Notes: generated by a model from the letters alone, not told the origin. Positions 48,203 to 59,010 are shown, counted from the first letter of the stretch. The stretch: DNA of 64,000 bases from Saprospiraceae bacterium (GCA_016713025.1 JADJPZ010000003.1:744001-808000); one strand, 5' to 3'. Translations and numbers: made by a program.

Positions 48203-51200
48203 CTACTTACTCAGATAAATCATTTTTTTGGTTGCTTTCACACCTTTACTTTCCAGCTCGTAGAACATCACTCCCTGGGCATTTATTTCTTCGGAATTGA
48301 TGATGACTTCATTTCTGCCTTTTGCATACTCTTTGGAGTAGGACTTCAACACTTTACCTGTGATATCGTAGATAGTAAGTGTTGCTGGACCTGCTTCAGG
48401 TAGATTGAAGCTGATAGTTGTATTGGTTGTGAATGGATTCGGATTATTTTGTCCCAATGTGAAAACCTTATCTCCGACCTTAGCTGTTCGGATATTCAGA
48501 TTCATCTTTGCTTCACCAAGTTCAGTTGTGTAAGCTTCGGCTTTAGTGATATCAGATGACATTGAAACAGTTTTATTAATTGTGTTATTCGTAGTTGCTC
48601 TGAACTCTATGCTAAAGAGAACCTTATCATCTGATACTGTCATGCCATTGAAATCATTCCAACTGAAAGCAATCTTTCCATCATGTGCTGCAAGTGTATT
48701 GATATTGTCATTGCCCATGACCATGGCACCTGAAATCAAATCTGCATACTCAAGTGCTGATGCATCAAAGTTAAGCGTCCACTGGGCTCCGGTGATATTG
48801 GTAAAGTTGTCAGAGGTGAAATCAACTCGTACCTTTTGACCTGGCATAAACTCTTTATTATCCACCTGAAGTGTCAGTGCTTTGTTTCTGTTTTCAGTTT
48901 TTGTACTATTGGCATTGACAACTACAGAACCATTGATATCACCAGTTTTGATACCCATGAAGTGATTGTCCAATGAGGATGAACTCATACTCGGTAGCGT
49001 GATATACTCATTGATATTCCACGGATTGTTAGGATCAGTGATCGGAGATGACTTGTCTATAAATCTCCATGATGTGTTATTCGGCAATGAAGCATATATA
49101 CCCAGGATCAGTTTTCTCAATTCTACCAAGTCACCTGCAGTGATTTTGTTATCTCTGTTTACATCAGCAGCTATATACTTGTAAGGAGAATTCAACTTTT
49201 CGATATCAAGTATATGTCTCTGCATCATGACCAGGTCAAGTGTGGATACTCCATTGAGATGATCGTCATTTTTTGCAGGTATGATGTTATATCCTTTTCC
49301 TGTTTTCATATCTCCAAACTCAAACCTGCCTGACTGATCGGTCACTATGGAAGTAGTTTCCTGACTCTCCATGTGGCGCAATGTCACATTGACATCTCTG
49401 ATCATTTCATTCCTGTCTGTACTGATGTCACCAGCTATTCTGTTACCAGGTGAAGATCCAGCACATGCTGAGTTTTTCTGAATGATCAAGGTCACATCAC
49501 AGAAATCAAAGTTGTTTGCCTCATCCCACACATACATTTTCAGGGTACGATGGATGGTATCTTTTCCTGCTGGAAAATCGGAACATCTGAATCGTATAGC
49601 AGATGAACAGCTTGAATGCCAACCAGGTTTGATTTGATGTAGGTGCCGAACCGGGCACAAACCCATTGAATGTAAACCTGAGACCACAACCTGTCACAGG
49701 ACAATTGTCAAATGAACCCCTGTCAAAGTCCTTAGCCCAGATTTCTATGTCACCGGATGAAGGCATAACGACAGTAGTCAACTGTGACAAGCAGTATGGT
49801 GTTGGTTTCTTGTTGTCAGGAACCAGAAAGGTGTATGTGCTCGTAGTATCGTTACCACATTGATCTTCCACAGTCCATGATATATGGTAATTACCCACAG
49901 GGAATAAACCTGATGCATCGTTATTTGTTCCTGTTTTATATACTGTTCCTGTGGAATTTTCTCTTCTGACTGTATATGACCACTTTAAATCTTTACTACA
50001 GTCAGTAGCAGAATTGACTATGGTATCATATCGTGTACAGTCATTTCTGGTATAAGGCTCCAGTTTTGGCAATGGATTGGCCATCTTTGGCTTTGCTGTA
50101 TCCGATACCTTGATGACTTGAGTATAAGTCCATGAATTTACTTGAGGAGTAGGAATTCTTGGATATTCACTTCCATCTGGTTTTTGATTTGATGCAAACT
50201 TACACCAGTCGATCACAGTCCATTTTCTCAGTATTTTGTAGCAAACACCATCTACAAACGGAAATACCTGATCTTCGTAAGTATATGCCACCTGACTGCA
50301 CTGTCTGTTGCCTAAGTCTGGAGTACCTGTTTTTGATGGGTCAGTTTCAGAATTTTTGCAATCTTTAAGTGAAAGAGATCTGTCTTCCAGATTTTTCCAC
50401 ACAGGTCCACCACCGATCAATACAGGTCCATTATAAGGCGTCATATTTCTTACTGTGATAGTCTGAGTGCATGAATGAGTCCTTCCTCCTCCATCTCTTA
50501 CTGTAAATGTCTTTGTAAGTACACCCTGACCGCAGTTATCCAGTTTGCCGGAGGTGCTGTAAGACCAGGTAGGATTTGGACAATTATCAGTATAATATGG
50601 TGTCGATAGTGGTGTAGCTGAAAACACCGGTCTTTCAGAAACTAGCAATGAAGTATCTGCTCCGCAGTCGATGGTTTTATCAGCAGGACACTTGATAAAT
50701 GGTGGTACTTTGTCTTGAGTGGTTACATTGACCATACAAGTATTGACATTGCCAAACCGGTCTGTGACTCTCAGCTGTACCATGACTTGCCTGCCTACAT
50801 CGGCACAACAGAATCTTACAAAGTCACCAAAACCATCACTGCCTGGGTCAGTAAAACCTGTAGGTACAGTGTATGGTGGCGTAGTACCAGCGCAAGAGCC
50901 ATCTCTTTTGACATGATAGATGACATCCGTACAGTTGTCATGTGAGCCGTCATCAAATGTTTCAGCAAAAATGATCGCTTCTCCATTGTTGGTCAATGTA
51001 ACCACTGTAAATTCATCACATACAGGTACAGGTGGAGTAGTATCAAATACATCAACTTCTGTTCTTGCTTCAGTGCTTGTATTATCACATGCATCAGTTA
51101 CTATATATTGTATCCATGTTCTTCCTAGAGGCAATCCTACAATGGTGAAATTAGGATAGGTACCTGTCACTTGTATGTTTCCATCTTGTGATACAAAAGG

Positions 51201-52580
51201 TACATCATCGCCTGGATCATTACCTAAATGGTCTGCCTTTTTAATTTTTACAGTCCAAGTTGTTGCATTACAATCACTGATTGTTTTTGGTGGTCTTACT
51301 GTCCATGTACCAGTACAAGAATATGGATCAGCAGATATAATACCCGCTACTAAAATACCAGGAGCTAGTGAAGATGTTAAATCTTCTGGAGCAGTTACTT
51401 CTGGAGCCTTATCATCTACAACTTTTATGACTTGATGACCTGTTTTTATCAAACCAGAACACCAGTCTAAAATAGTCCATGCTCTTAAGACTTTGAAACT
51501 TTTAGGACAGATGTCTAATTTAGTATCACTATATGCAGTATTTATTTTACATAAATTATTAGAACCTATAAAAGGGTTGTAGAATGTGTCGATTCTGAAA
51601 TTCTGAACTTCTCCAGTGGTTGCTCCACATGATGTTTGCCAAGAAACAGTCGCAATGTTATTGCCAACTAAATTTCCACTTGTACATTGCGGTAATGCAG
51701 CATTAAAGGATGGACCAGTACCAACTCTATAACCTAGAATATAACCAGATATATTATCATTATTTCTTACAAACGGAGCGCCTGTTTCTGCAGGATCTGG
51801 ATACCCGTTACCGTTTGTGTCCCAACTTGCTTGAGGAGCAACATCTGCACCAGTAGGACTTACTCTATAGTTATTCCAAGCCCAAGCGCCATTACATTCA
51901 AGTACTGGTCTATGACCAGGCAAGCCGTCATAATTTTTAGGTATATGGACACTATCAAGAGTTATCCTCCTATAGTACACCGTTCTTCTGCATATTTCAG
52001 AAAGGTTGCCTACAGAGTCTCTGGCCTGATATCTGATATGCCTGATAGCACGATAATATGATGCACAGCTCTGGTCAATGGTGCTGTCAGAAAGCACAGA
52101 AACCCAATCACCGGGTAATGAACCGCGACAATTGTCAGTAGCAACAGGTTTTGAAATGACCCTCTCATCATAACACCCTAAAGTATCTACAGGAGGACAA
52201 GTAATCACAGGTGCTAGTTTATCCTCAATTTTGATTTTGCCCCAGCACGAGTTCGCTCCGTAGCGGATCCTTACTGTAAGTGTCTGGCCAATGTTGGCCC
52301 TTGTCACTCTGGGCGAGGTAGACAAAATCTGACCATTGACACCTAGTACTTCTACTACTGCTGTGGAGCAAGTAATAATCTCGCCTTCCAGCATCATTTC
52401 ATACGTGATCGTAACATCACAGTCTTCATCCATAGATACCTGGACCAGGTTGTTACATGCCAGAGGGCATTGAGCCTGAAGCCCAGAGTACCAGATCGTC
52501 AGCAAGGCTGACAGCATACTCATTTTGATAAACCTACCAAAACCGATGCGTTTTGTAAATGTAAATTTCTCCGATTTCAT
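48203..52580 (-). pseudogene. HYR/dockerin/cohesin surface protein with type A T9SS sorting domain, one frameshift
   Basis: A gene of about 1450 codons. Signal peptide ~20-36 (LLTIWYSGLQAQ), then several HYR/Ig-like modules (KLAPVITCPPVDTLGCYD, VPPFIKCPADKTIDCGAD). Near 49618 one base is gained: the first frame ends with a false tail, while the next frame continues WHSSCSSAIRF into a carboxypeptidase-regulatory-like module (RDVNVTLRHMESQ, QSGRFEFGDM). Then comes a dockerin-like pair (VSTLDLVMMQRHIL, AADVNRDNKITAGDLVELRK), a cohesin-like domain (VRVDFTSDNFTNITGAQWTL) and the type A sorting domain (LGQNNPNPFTTNTTISFNLP, YDITGKVLKSYS, ending KKMIYLSK). It is exported by T9SS and probably anchored on the surface. 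The shift may be a sequence error. Confidence 0.85.
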
Positions 52581-52619
52581 GAGATAATTTGATTTTTAAT
52601 TATAAACAAAAAATGATTC

Positions 52620-52627
52620 CAAAATTA
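52620..52627 (-). promoter_or_regulatory. -7 box upstream of the type A surface protein
   Basis: TAATTTTG on the minus strand matches TAnnTTTG about 40 bp before the ATG at 52580. Confidence 0.4.
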
Positions 52628-52713
52628 TCTCAGACTTACTGTCGGGATGACTAATGCAAAAGTGTGGCAAGGGGATGCCTTATGTTACTGTTTCTTTTTA
52701 TACCTACCAAAAA

Positions 52714-53382
52714 CTATACCAATTGATGATCGATTGAGAATTTTATCAGATTCACCGTATTATTGACACCAAGTTTTTTCATGATGCTCTTTCTGTGCGC
52801 TGATACTGTCTGATCACTTATATAAAGCTCTTGTGCTATGACTTTATTATTTTTAAACTGAACTATGTGTGCTAAGATTTCTTTTTCTCTGGACGTCAAT
52901 TTTTGCTTGAGCAAAAATCTGTCTTCTATCATTCTCCTTTTTTCAGGAAGGACTTGTTTTTTATTTTTATCCAACTGAGGCGCCAACCTGATGCCTTCTG
53001 CCATATAAGTCTTGCCGTCCAGTACCTGATCTATGCACTGAGCCAACTCAAGCGAATGATTGGTCTTTAATACATATCCATCTACTCCGTTTATAAATGC
53101 CTCCCTGACTAAATGCGGTTCGCCATAATTACTCAGAATGATGATACGTACATTGGGTTGATTCTTTTTAAGTTCTGATATAAAAGAAGATCCATTGTTT
53201 TCTATCATTGCCAACTCGAGGATCAAAAGGTCGATAGGCATTTCTATCATCTTATTCAATTCCTCATAACTGTATGCTATTCCTACTATCTTTAAAAAAT
53301 TTATTTTCAGCTCGTTTAAGATTGCTTTAATGCCTTCTGTAAACATCTTTTGATGGTCTGCAAGTACAGTTCTCGTTGCCAT
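52714..53382 (-). CDS. NarL-type response regulator with degenerate receiver
   Basis: A 222-residue protein: receiver domain (1-125) plus LuxR/NarL helix-turn-helix (~155-222, LTSREKEILAHIVQFKNNKV, ISDQTVSAHRKSIMKKLGV). In the receiver the phospho-acceptor position is Glu56 (LLILELAM where the family has LLDLxMP), and the N-terminal acidic pair reads ADHQ instead of ADDH. The Lys in GYVLKTN remains. Glu at this place usually mimics phosphorylation, so the protein may be constitutively active or kinase-independent. It lies upstream of, and is co-oriented with, the T9SS surface genes, but about 130 bp away and probably with its own promoter. Confidence 0.88.
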   Translation of the reverse strand: MATRTVLADHQKMFTEGIKAILNELKINFLKIVGIAYSYEELNKMIEMPIDLLILELAMIENNGSSFISELKKNQPNVRIIILSNYGEPHLVREAFINGVDGYVLKTNHSLELAQCIDQVLDGKTYMAEGIRLAPQLDKNKKQVLPEKRRMIEDRFLLKQKLTSREKEILAHIVQFKNNKVIAQELYISDQTVSAHRKSIMKKLGVNNTVNLIKFSIDHQLV

Positions 53383-53919
53383 GTGTGTAAAATGATAAAC
53401 GGTTATAAAAAAATAAAAATTCGTTTAGACTCTTGTCCGTGTATGTAAATACCAATTTGTATGCCATATTTTTAGGATGAACAAAAAACAGAAACAAAGC
53501 AAACAAACTTCCAAAAATTGATTTATTTAAATTTTTAGTTACAACACTGATTATAACTATTTTTACAAATTACTGATAATTTTAATATGTTTTTATGATT
53601 TTTATTTTTTTTTTCAGTTTATTTTTTACTCAAATAAGTTTGTATCACAAATAGAATAAAGAAGTGTAATTTTGCAAACATATTTCCACAAAACATCTCC
53701 AAAATTTTGCAAACATTTATCTGCATGATGAATCAATCATGTTAATCAAGGAGCCTAATAAAATTGAAACTAATCACTGCTTGTTACCTATCAGTTTTAC
53801 CACTAAATCCCAAAATTTGCATTGATTAACAAATTTTGAAAAGATTCAGGAGAAATAATTTAGGCCTTCCTGGCCGGCTTGCCGAATTCCTAGAACCCAC
53901 CAGTTTTGGGGTCCTTAAA
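53383..53919. other. intergenic region, nothing recognised
   Basis: AT-rich and non-coding between two minus-strand genes. A possible -7 box for the regulator (CAAACATA on the plus strand near 53677) is far from its start and therefore doubtful. Confidence 0.35.
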
Positions 53920-54009
53920 TCGCTCACCAGTCCTCCTACGTCGGCTTAGTGGTCGAATGGCTTCGGAATCGCTCACCAGTCCTCCTACGTCGGCTTAGTG
54001 GTCGAATGT
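53920..54009. repeat. tandem 41-bp direct repeat, two copies
   Basis: ATCGCTCACCAGTCCTCCTA...GTGGTCGAATG occurs at 53920-53960 and 53969-54009 (period 49 bp) and appears identical. It is GC-rich compared with the flanks and lies just after the hemW stop. Two copies only. Confidence 0.8.
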
Positions 54010-54023
54010 TTTATTTTTAACAG

Positions 54024-55151
54024 TTATTCCATAAAAAACAAATCCATGGCAACCTGATCTGCAAAATGTTTTCCTTTATGGGTAAGTATATAGCTTTTAG
54101 CCTCAGGGGAGATCATCTCTTTCTCAGTAAGATTTCTGACTTCAGATAAAAAGTAGCTTTGTATCTCTTCTCCAAAAGTCCGAACAACATCAGAGTCAAT
54201 GCCCCACATAGTTCTTACAGAAGTCATGATGTATTCATTGTACTTCATGGCGATGCTGAGATCCTCTGTCTCGGACTTATAGGCAGGATCTTGAAGTGCA
54301 TCAATATACTTCTTATTGTGTGATATATTCCAGCATCGTGATGCGCCATCATATGAATGAGCCGATGGTCCAATACCGATATAATGACTACCTAACCAAT
54401 AGTTGCTATTGTGCACTGCAAGATAACCTGGCTTTGCAAAGTTTGAAATCTCATAATGGAGAAATCCTTTTTCATCCAGTGTTTTCATCAATATGTCAAA
54501 CTGATTTACAGCTTTTTGTTGATGCGGAGGTGCTGTTTTATTTTTGGCGATAAAATGATGTAAAGCCGTATTTTCTTCTACAGTAAGGCAATACGCTGAA
54601 ATATGAGGAACATCCAGCCGTAGAGCCCGATCTATATTGTCACACCACATCTCATCTGTGGTAGTCGGAGCTCCATAGATCAGATCAATGGTGATATTGT
54701 CATAGCCGGCATCCTGAGCGATTTTTACCGAGCTTTGAGCTTCAGAAGCCGAGTGAGCCCTGTTCATCCATTGCAAATCTGTATCAAAAAACGACTGAAT
54801 GCCTATAGAAAGCCTGTTGACACCCGTTTTTCTAAAATCATCAAGGCTCTGCTGGTTTATGTCATCCGGATTGGCTTCAAGAGTGATTTCTGCACCTGCA
54901 CGGACAGCATAGACTGAATGGATGGCTTCAAAAATTCTTTCAAGATCCATCACTTTTAAGAGACTGGGTGTACCACCGCCAAAGTAAATGGAATCCAATG
55001 TCTTATTGGAAAGATAATTTTTACGTAATTCTATCTCTTTACAGATAGCCTCTATCATATCATCTTTTAATCTGAGAGAAGTCGAAAAATGAAAATTGCA
55101 ATAATGACAAGCCTTTTTACAAAAAGGAATATGAATATATATACCAGACAT
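54024..55151 (-). CDS. hemW: HemW-like radical SAM protein
   Basis: A 375-residue protein. The radical SAM motif C11-x3-C15-x2-C18 (CKKACHYC) is at the very start. SIYFGGGTPSLL, EANPDDI and RLSIGIQSF complete the SAM-binding barrel, and a HemN_C-like winged helix lies at the end. HemW proteins are haem chaperones, formerly annotated as oxygen-independent coproporphyrinogen oxidase. The three-Cys motif without the extra HemN Cys supports HemW. A -7 box (TATCTTTG, 55231-55238 minus strand) fits a start near 55224. The gene is divergent from the barrel gene and overlaps its regulatory region. Confidence 0.9.
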   Translation of the reverse strand: MSGIYIHIPFCKKACHYCNFHFSTSLRLKDDMIEAICKEIELRKNYLSNKTLDSIYFGGGTPSLLKVMDLERIFEAIHSVYAVRAGAEITLEANPDDINQQSLDDFRKTGVNRLSIGIQSFFDTDLQWMNRAHSASEAQSSVKIAQDAGYDNITIDLIYGAPTTTDEMWCDNIDRALRLDVPHISAYCLTVEENTALHHFIAKNKTAPPHQQKAVNQFDILMKTLDEKGFLHYEISNFAKPGYLAVHNSNYWLGSHYIGIGPSAHSYDGASRCWNISHNKKYIDALQDPAYKSETEDLSIAMKYNEYIMTSVRTMWGIDSDVVRTFGEEIQSYFLSEVRNLTEKEMISPEAKSYILTHKGKHFADQVAMDLFFME

Positions 55152-55190
55152 GTTGTATTTTCGTTATTTCATATTGACTTTGGTAGTGTC

Positions 55191-56984
55191 ATGAAGGAAA
55201 GTGAAAGACATATTATAATATTTTCAAATGCAAAGATAGTCATTATCTTTTGTCTGATGATATTATTTACCAATGCGTACGGGCAAAAACAGATATACCT
55301 TACTTTCTATGAAACAGATGATCATGGAAACAAAACTACCATGGATCATACAAAAACGGACTCTGTCAAAAACACTTCTATAATAAGAGATTACATCCTT
55401 AAACTCCAATCTGCAGGATTTTTCCAAGCTCATATGGATACCTTACTTTGCAAAAATGACAGTTGCATTGCTGATATTTACAAAGGTCGACAGTACGCCA
55501 TTGGATCTGTGAAGCTGACCGAAGAGCAAAAGTCTATCATTGAAGCCAGCGGCTTAAAGAGAATCAAGCTGGCAGAAAAAAAAGTGGACACTACAATACT
55601 TTATCAATACCTGAAATCACTGATCTCCCACGAAGTCAATAATGGACATCCGTTTGCCATTGCAAGATTTGATTCTATCAGGTTTTCTGAAGATAAACTG
55701 CATACTACTCTGAAGCTGGACAGAGGCAGGAAAATATATTTTGATTCTATAGTTCTGGAAGGAAGGTTGCGTATCAATAGTAAGTATATGAGAAGGCTTC
55801 TGGACATAAATGAAGGAGCACTCTATTCTCAGGATAAAGTAACAAAGGTAAATAAAAGGATTGCCGATCTTCCATTTGTTCAGCAGCGGTCATCACCATT
55901 TGTCAGATTTATAAATGATAAGGCTTCCGTGATCATCTCGCCGGACCCAAAACCAGCAAGCAGATTCGATTTTCTGATAGGCGTATTGCCGCAAATAGTC
56001 AACGGAGTCCGAAAATGGAACATCACAGGCGACTTTACTGCGGAACTCAATAATATCCTGGATCAGGGTGAGTATACATTTTTCCAGTTCAAGCGACTCA
56101 AAACTGAAAACCTCGAGCTATTAGCAAAATCCAATATACCTTATCTGGCAGGCCTACCAGTAGGAAGCCATCTGGATTTCAGGCTATTCAAAAATGGAAA
56201 TAATAATCTCGATATCTATTTTGATGGCGGCACACAATATCTTTTCGGAGGATTTAACCATCTGAAACTATACGGAAGTTACAGATCTTCTGTTCTGCTT
56301 GAAGTAAACACTCAACAAATAGAAAATTCCGGTCGGCTACCTCAAAGCTTAGATGTGACTTATACAGGTGTCGGATCTGGACTCAATTTGCGTGATCTGG
56401 ACTACCGGTTCAATCCATCTTCGGGATATGATGCGCAGATCAATTTTGTCGCAGGGACAAAAAAGATCTTAAAAAACAGGCAAATCGTAGATTTGGAAGG
56501 TTTTGAAAATAGTTATGACACTTTACAATTGAAAACACTGCAACTTGAGTTGGATATTGCAGCTGCATATTATGTACCGATAAAAAAATGGGCAGCTGTT
56601 AAGACTGGACTCACCGGAGCATTGAGGTACAATCAACAGTCACTAAGACCCAATGAACTACTCCGAATCGGCGGTAACAAAACCCTTCGTGGATTTGATG
56701 AAGAAAGTATATTTGCCGATAAGTATTTTTTTGGCACTATCGAATTCAGAATCTTATTTGATCAGAACTCTTACCTGACGATTCCATTTTTTGACATCGG
56801 AATGGTCAATACCATCAATGATGGAAATTCAGTAAGTGATTTTGTTTTTGGAACGGGTATGGGTCTTAATTTTGGAACTACTGCCGGCATATTTAATCTT
56901 TCATTTGCAGCTGGAAAAAACTCCGGTAATCCTTTGGACTTCAGTAAGATGAAAATCCACTTCGGTTATGTCAATTTGTTTTGA
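55191..56984 (+). CDS. BamA/TamA-like outer-membrane protein
   Basis: A protein of about 597 residues from MKESERHIIIFS (upstream in-frame ATGs overlap hemW and are less likely). A signal peptide ends NAYGQ. POTRA-like strands follow (~100-250), then a 16-strand-type barrel of the Omp85 superfamily ending FGYVNLF with a terminal aromatic. The RGF motif in GGNKTLRGFDEESI is the family hallmark of the barrel-inward loop. It may insert or export other outer-membrane proteins or move lipids. The exact substrate is unknown. It is divergent from hemW. Confidence 0.85.
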   Translation: MKESERHIIIFSNAKIVIIFCLMILFTNAYGQKQIYLTFYETDDHGNKTTMDHTKTDSVKNTSIIRDYILKLQSAGFFQAHMDTLLCKNDSCIADIYKGRQYAIGSVKLTEEQKSIIEASGLKRIKLAEKKVDTTILYQYLKSLISHEVNNGHPFAIARFDSIRFSEDKLHTTLKLDRGRKIYFDSIVLEGRLRINSKYMRRLLDINEGALYSQDKVTKVNKRIADLPFVQQRSSPFVRFINDKASVIISPDPKPASRFDFLIGVLPQIVNGVRKWNITGDFTAELNNILDQGEYTFFQFKRLKTENLELLAKSNIPYLAGLPVGSHLDFRLFKNGNNNLDIYFDGGTQYLFGGFNHLKLYGSYRSSVLLEVNTQQIENSGRLPQSLDVTYTGVGSGLNLRDLDYRFNPSSGYDAQINFVAGTKKILKNRQIVDLEGFENSYDTLQLKTLQLELDIAAAYYVPIKKWAAVKTGLTGALRYNQQSLRPNELLRIGGNKTLRGFDEESIFADKYFFGTIEFRILFDQNSYLTIPFFDIGMVNTINDGNSVSDFVFGTGMGLNFGTTAGIFNLSFAAGKNSGNPLDFSKMKIHFGYVNLF

Positions 56985-57069
56985 AAGCTTTTTTAAAGTC
57001 TATGTTTGGCTAAAAGTGTTGAAAATTTAATCATAAGCTAAATACGAAAAAAAGTGCAAATAATTGCAT

Positions 57070-57077
57070 TATATTTG
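57070..57077 (+). promoter_or_regulatory. -7 box of the Rpn gene
   Basis: TATATTTG matches TAnnTTTG. The predicted transcription start near 57084 is about 33 nt before the ATG. Confidence 0.5.
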
Positions 57078-57116
57078 CACCGAATCTATCATCTCAACAA
57101 ATCAATTATTCTTCTG

Positions 57117-58066
57117 ATGTTTGATGACATACAAAATTTTCATGATAAAATCATCAAAGAGACATTCTCCAAACCTGCCTTGGCCAAAGAGTATTTTCGT
57201 CAATTACTGCCTGAAAAATTGAAAGAGTTGATCGATATAGAATCCATGACTATAGAAAATGGATCATATCTTACCGATGACATGAGAGAATATTTTGCCG
57301 ATCTGCTTTTTAAGTTCAAACTAAAGGAGAAAGGAGAAAAATTGGTCATTTCACTTTTGTTTGAACATAAGGCAAACCCTGATAAACATGTATTAATTCA
57401 AATCGGACACTATATTTTCTCTCAATGGGTGAAAGAATTGAGAAATAAACAAAAAATAATTCCTATAGTCCCAATGATTTATTATCAAGGGAAAAAAGAA
57501 TGGGAAGTGCCAAAAATAACAAACCTCTTTAATGCGTACCCTGAAGAAATTCTGAAATATTTACCTACATTTGACTATATCTTTTTGCTATAAACACACT
57601 AACAAAACAACAGCTGGATGAAGTGACAGATGTGATGCTAATGATTGCCCTCGCAGGTCATAATCCAAACATGGACCTTGTTTCTCTAATAAATAAACTA
57701 AATGATATCAAGTCTCTTAAGCGCATTGATGAATCAGACAGGAACTTTATAAAACATATATTTGTTTACAAACTGTGGACTTCTAAAACAAACAAAAAAG
57801 AAGTATTATCATTAGTAAAATCACTTCCAACACCTATAAACCATGATATTATGAGTACATACGATGCTATAAAAAAAGAAGGAAAACTTGAAGGAAAACT
57901 TGAAGGAAAGCTTGAAGGAAAACTTGAAGGGAAGCTTGAAGGGAAACTTGAAGCAAAATTGGAAATGATATTTGCTATGTCAAATGATGGTTTTGATACA
58001 GTTCGTATTGCTAAAATAGTAAAAATGTCACCAGAGGAAGTAAGTGATATTATAAATAAAAGGTAA
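57117..58066 (+). pseudogene. Rpn/YhgA-type PD-(D/E)XK nuclease with GKLE repeat, frameshifted
   Basis: The start is MFDDIQNFHDKIIKETFS, typical of the Rpn recombination-promoting nuclease family. The core has DLLFKFKLKEKGEKLVISLLFEHKANPDK, the PD-(D/E)XK-like catalytic segment. The frame ends at 57593, but one base later the remainder continues (NTLTKQQLDEVTDVMLMIAL) to 58066. A one-base loss near 57588 fits. The second part carries six GKLE units (12-bp tandem repeat, about 57,889-57,952) and a C-terminal HTH-like tail (ARIAKIVKMSPEEVSDII-like). Such tails are common in this family. Function: DNA cleavage promoting recombination, shown for Escherichia coli Rpn proteins. Confidence 0.8.
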
Positions 58067-58178
58067 GGCAAATAAAAAAATTCACATTTAACAAAGTCCA
58101 ACCATTCTTTAACTTTGTCTCAGAGATTTATACTTCTGTTAGAATTAAATTCTACTTTCAATAGGAATGATGTGCAAG

Positions 58179-58751
58179 TCAATACTCCTGTCCAAATGCT
58201 CTCTGTTCAGCTTCAGAAATCACCAGGGGGAAATCCTTTTTTATAGCTTCCGATTGGTAAGGCAAAAGATCAGCTAAGGTTTTTCCAAATCTGGCTATTG
58301 CAATTTCTTCCCACAGTTCATTGTAGGCGGCTTTAATTTCATTGTACACTTGTATGTACATTTCATACTTTGTTCCCCTGTCATTTTGAAGGGATACTAT
58401 GGCCATATCAGGCTGCTCCGCAAGACTGGATTTATTACCAGGATTGACTATAAATGTTATTATTTCATCTTTAAGGAATTTTAACTCCAAATTTTTCCCT
58501 TCTGCAAGCAGTTGATTTTCTGCATTAATTTTTACAGTAAATACATTTCTTTCTTTAATAGCTAAAGATTTCTGCTGATCCGGCATATAAGGTGGAAGTT
58601 TGACGAGAAGACCCTTATCATTCAAAATAGTCGTAGCCACTAAAAAAAATATCAATAAAAGAAAAGCAATATCAGCAGTTGAACCCGCATTGATGTCCTT
58701 TGTAAAACTTCTTTCTGATGCTTTTTTTGAAAATCTGAATGTTTTGCTCAT
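58179..58751 (-). CDS. exbD: ExbD/TolR-family biopolymer transport protein
   Basis: A 190-residue protein. The short N-terminus is followed by one transmembrane helix with the conserved proton-relevant Asp (STADIAFLLLIFFLVATTI), then a periplasmic part (LLVKLPPYMP...KERNVFTVKINAENQLL), the ExbD signature. It forms an inner-membrane motor with ExbB-type proteins and energises outer-membrane transport or gliding. No partner gene is adjacent. The periplasmic C-terminal part (~90-190) is longer than in classical ExbD. Confidence 0.85.
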   Translation of the reverse strand: MSKTFRFSKKASERSFTKDINAGSTADIAFLLLIFFLVATTILNDKGLLVKLPPYMPDQQKSLAIKERNVFTVKINAENQLLAEGKNLELKFLKDEIITFIVNPGNKSSLAEQPDMAIVSLQNDRGTKYEMYIQVYNEIKAAYNELWEEIAIARFGKTLADLLPYQSEAIKKDFPLVISEAEQRAFGQEY

Positions 58752-58929
58752 TTTAAAATCATTTTAAGAAACGTATAAAATTTTTGTTTGCTATAATCTA
58801 AGATGACCTCCATCTCAGATTTGGTGTTTCATTTTATAAATTTTTGCTTATAAGGTGATCAATGTTGGCCATAATTTGATTTTTTCTTAAAAAACATTGC
58901 AAAAATTTTGTTGAAACAAATAATACAGA

Positions 58930-58937
58930 TAAGTTTG
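58930..58937 (+). promoter_or_regulatory. -7 box of the aromatic operon promoter
   Basis: TAAGTTTG matches TAnnTTTG, with a TTTTG about 20 bp upstream as a -33 element. It predicts transcription starting at or just before the leader-peptide ATG. Confidence 0.55.
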
Positions 58938-58941
58938 CGGC

Positions 58942-59010
58942 ATGAATCGTATGCATTCCACATTTGCCGGCTTTTATTTTTGCTACTTTTATTTCTGTGA
59001 GATGAAGTAA
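58942..59010 (+). CDS. Phe/Tyr-rich attenuation leader peptide
   Basis: A 22-residue frame, MNRMHSTFAGFYFCYFYFCE followed by Met-Lys and TAA at 59008-59010. Five Phe and three Tyr lie within 11 residues. It precedes the operon for Phe/Tyr synthesis and ends exactly at the antiterminator strand. Scarce Phe-tRNA or Tyr-tRNA would stall the ribosome on these codons. Translation may start at the ATG at 58942 or 58951, because the promoter predicts a nearly leaderless mRNA. Confidence 0.8.
   Translation: MNRMHSTFAGFYFCYFYFCEMK

Noticed and set aside
53920..54009. A mini CRISPR array
   Set aside because: Only two 41-bp copies with an 8-bp gap, no cas genes and no spacer-sized interval.
57889..57952. 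The GKLE repeat as a sequencing artefact
   Set aside because: The 12-bp units carry silent differences (AAACTT versus AAGCTT, GGAAAA versus GGGAAG), and such repeats are typical of Rpn-family linkers.
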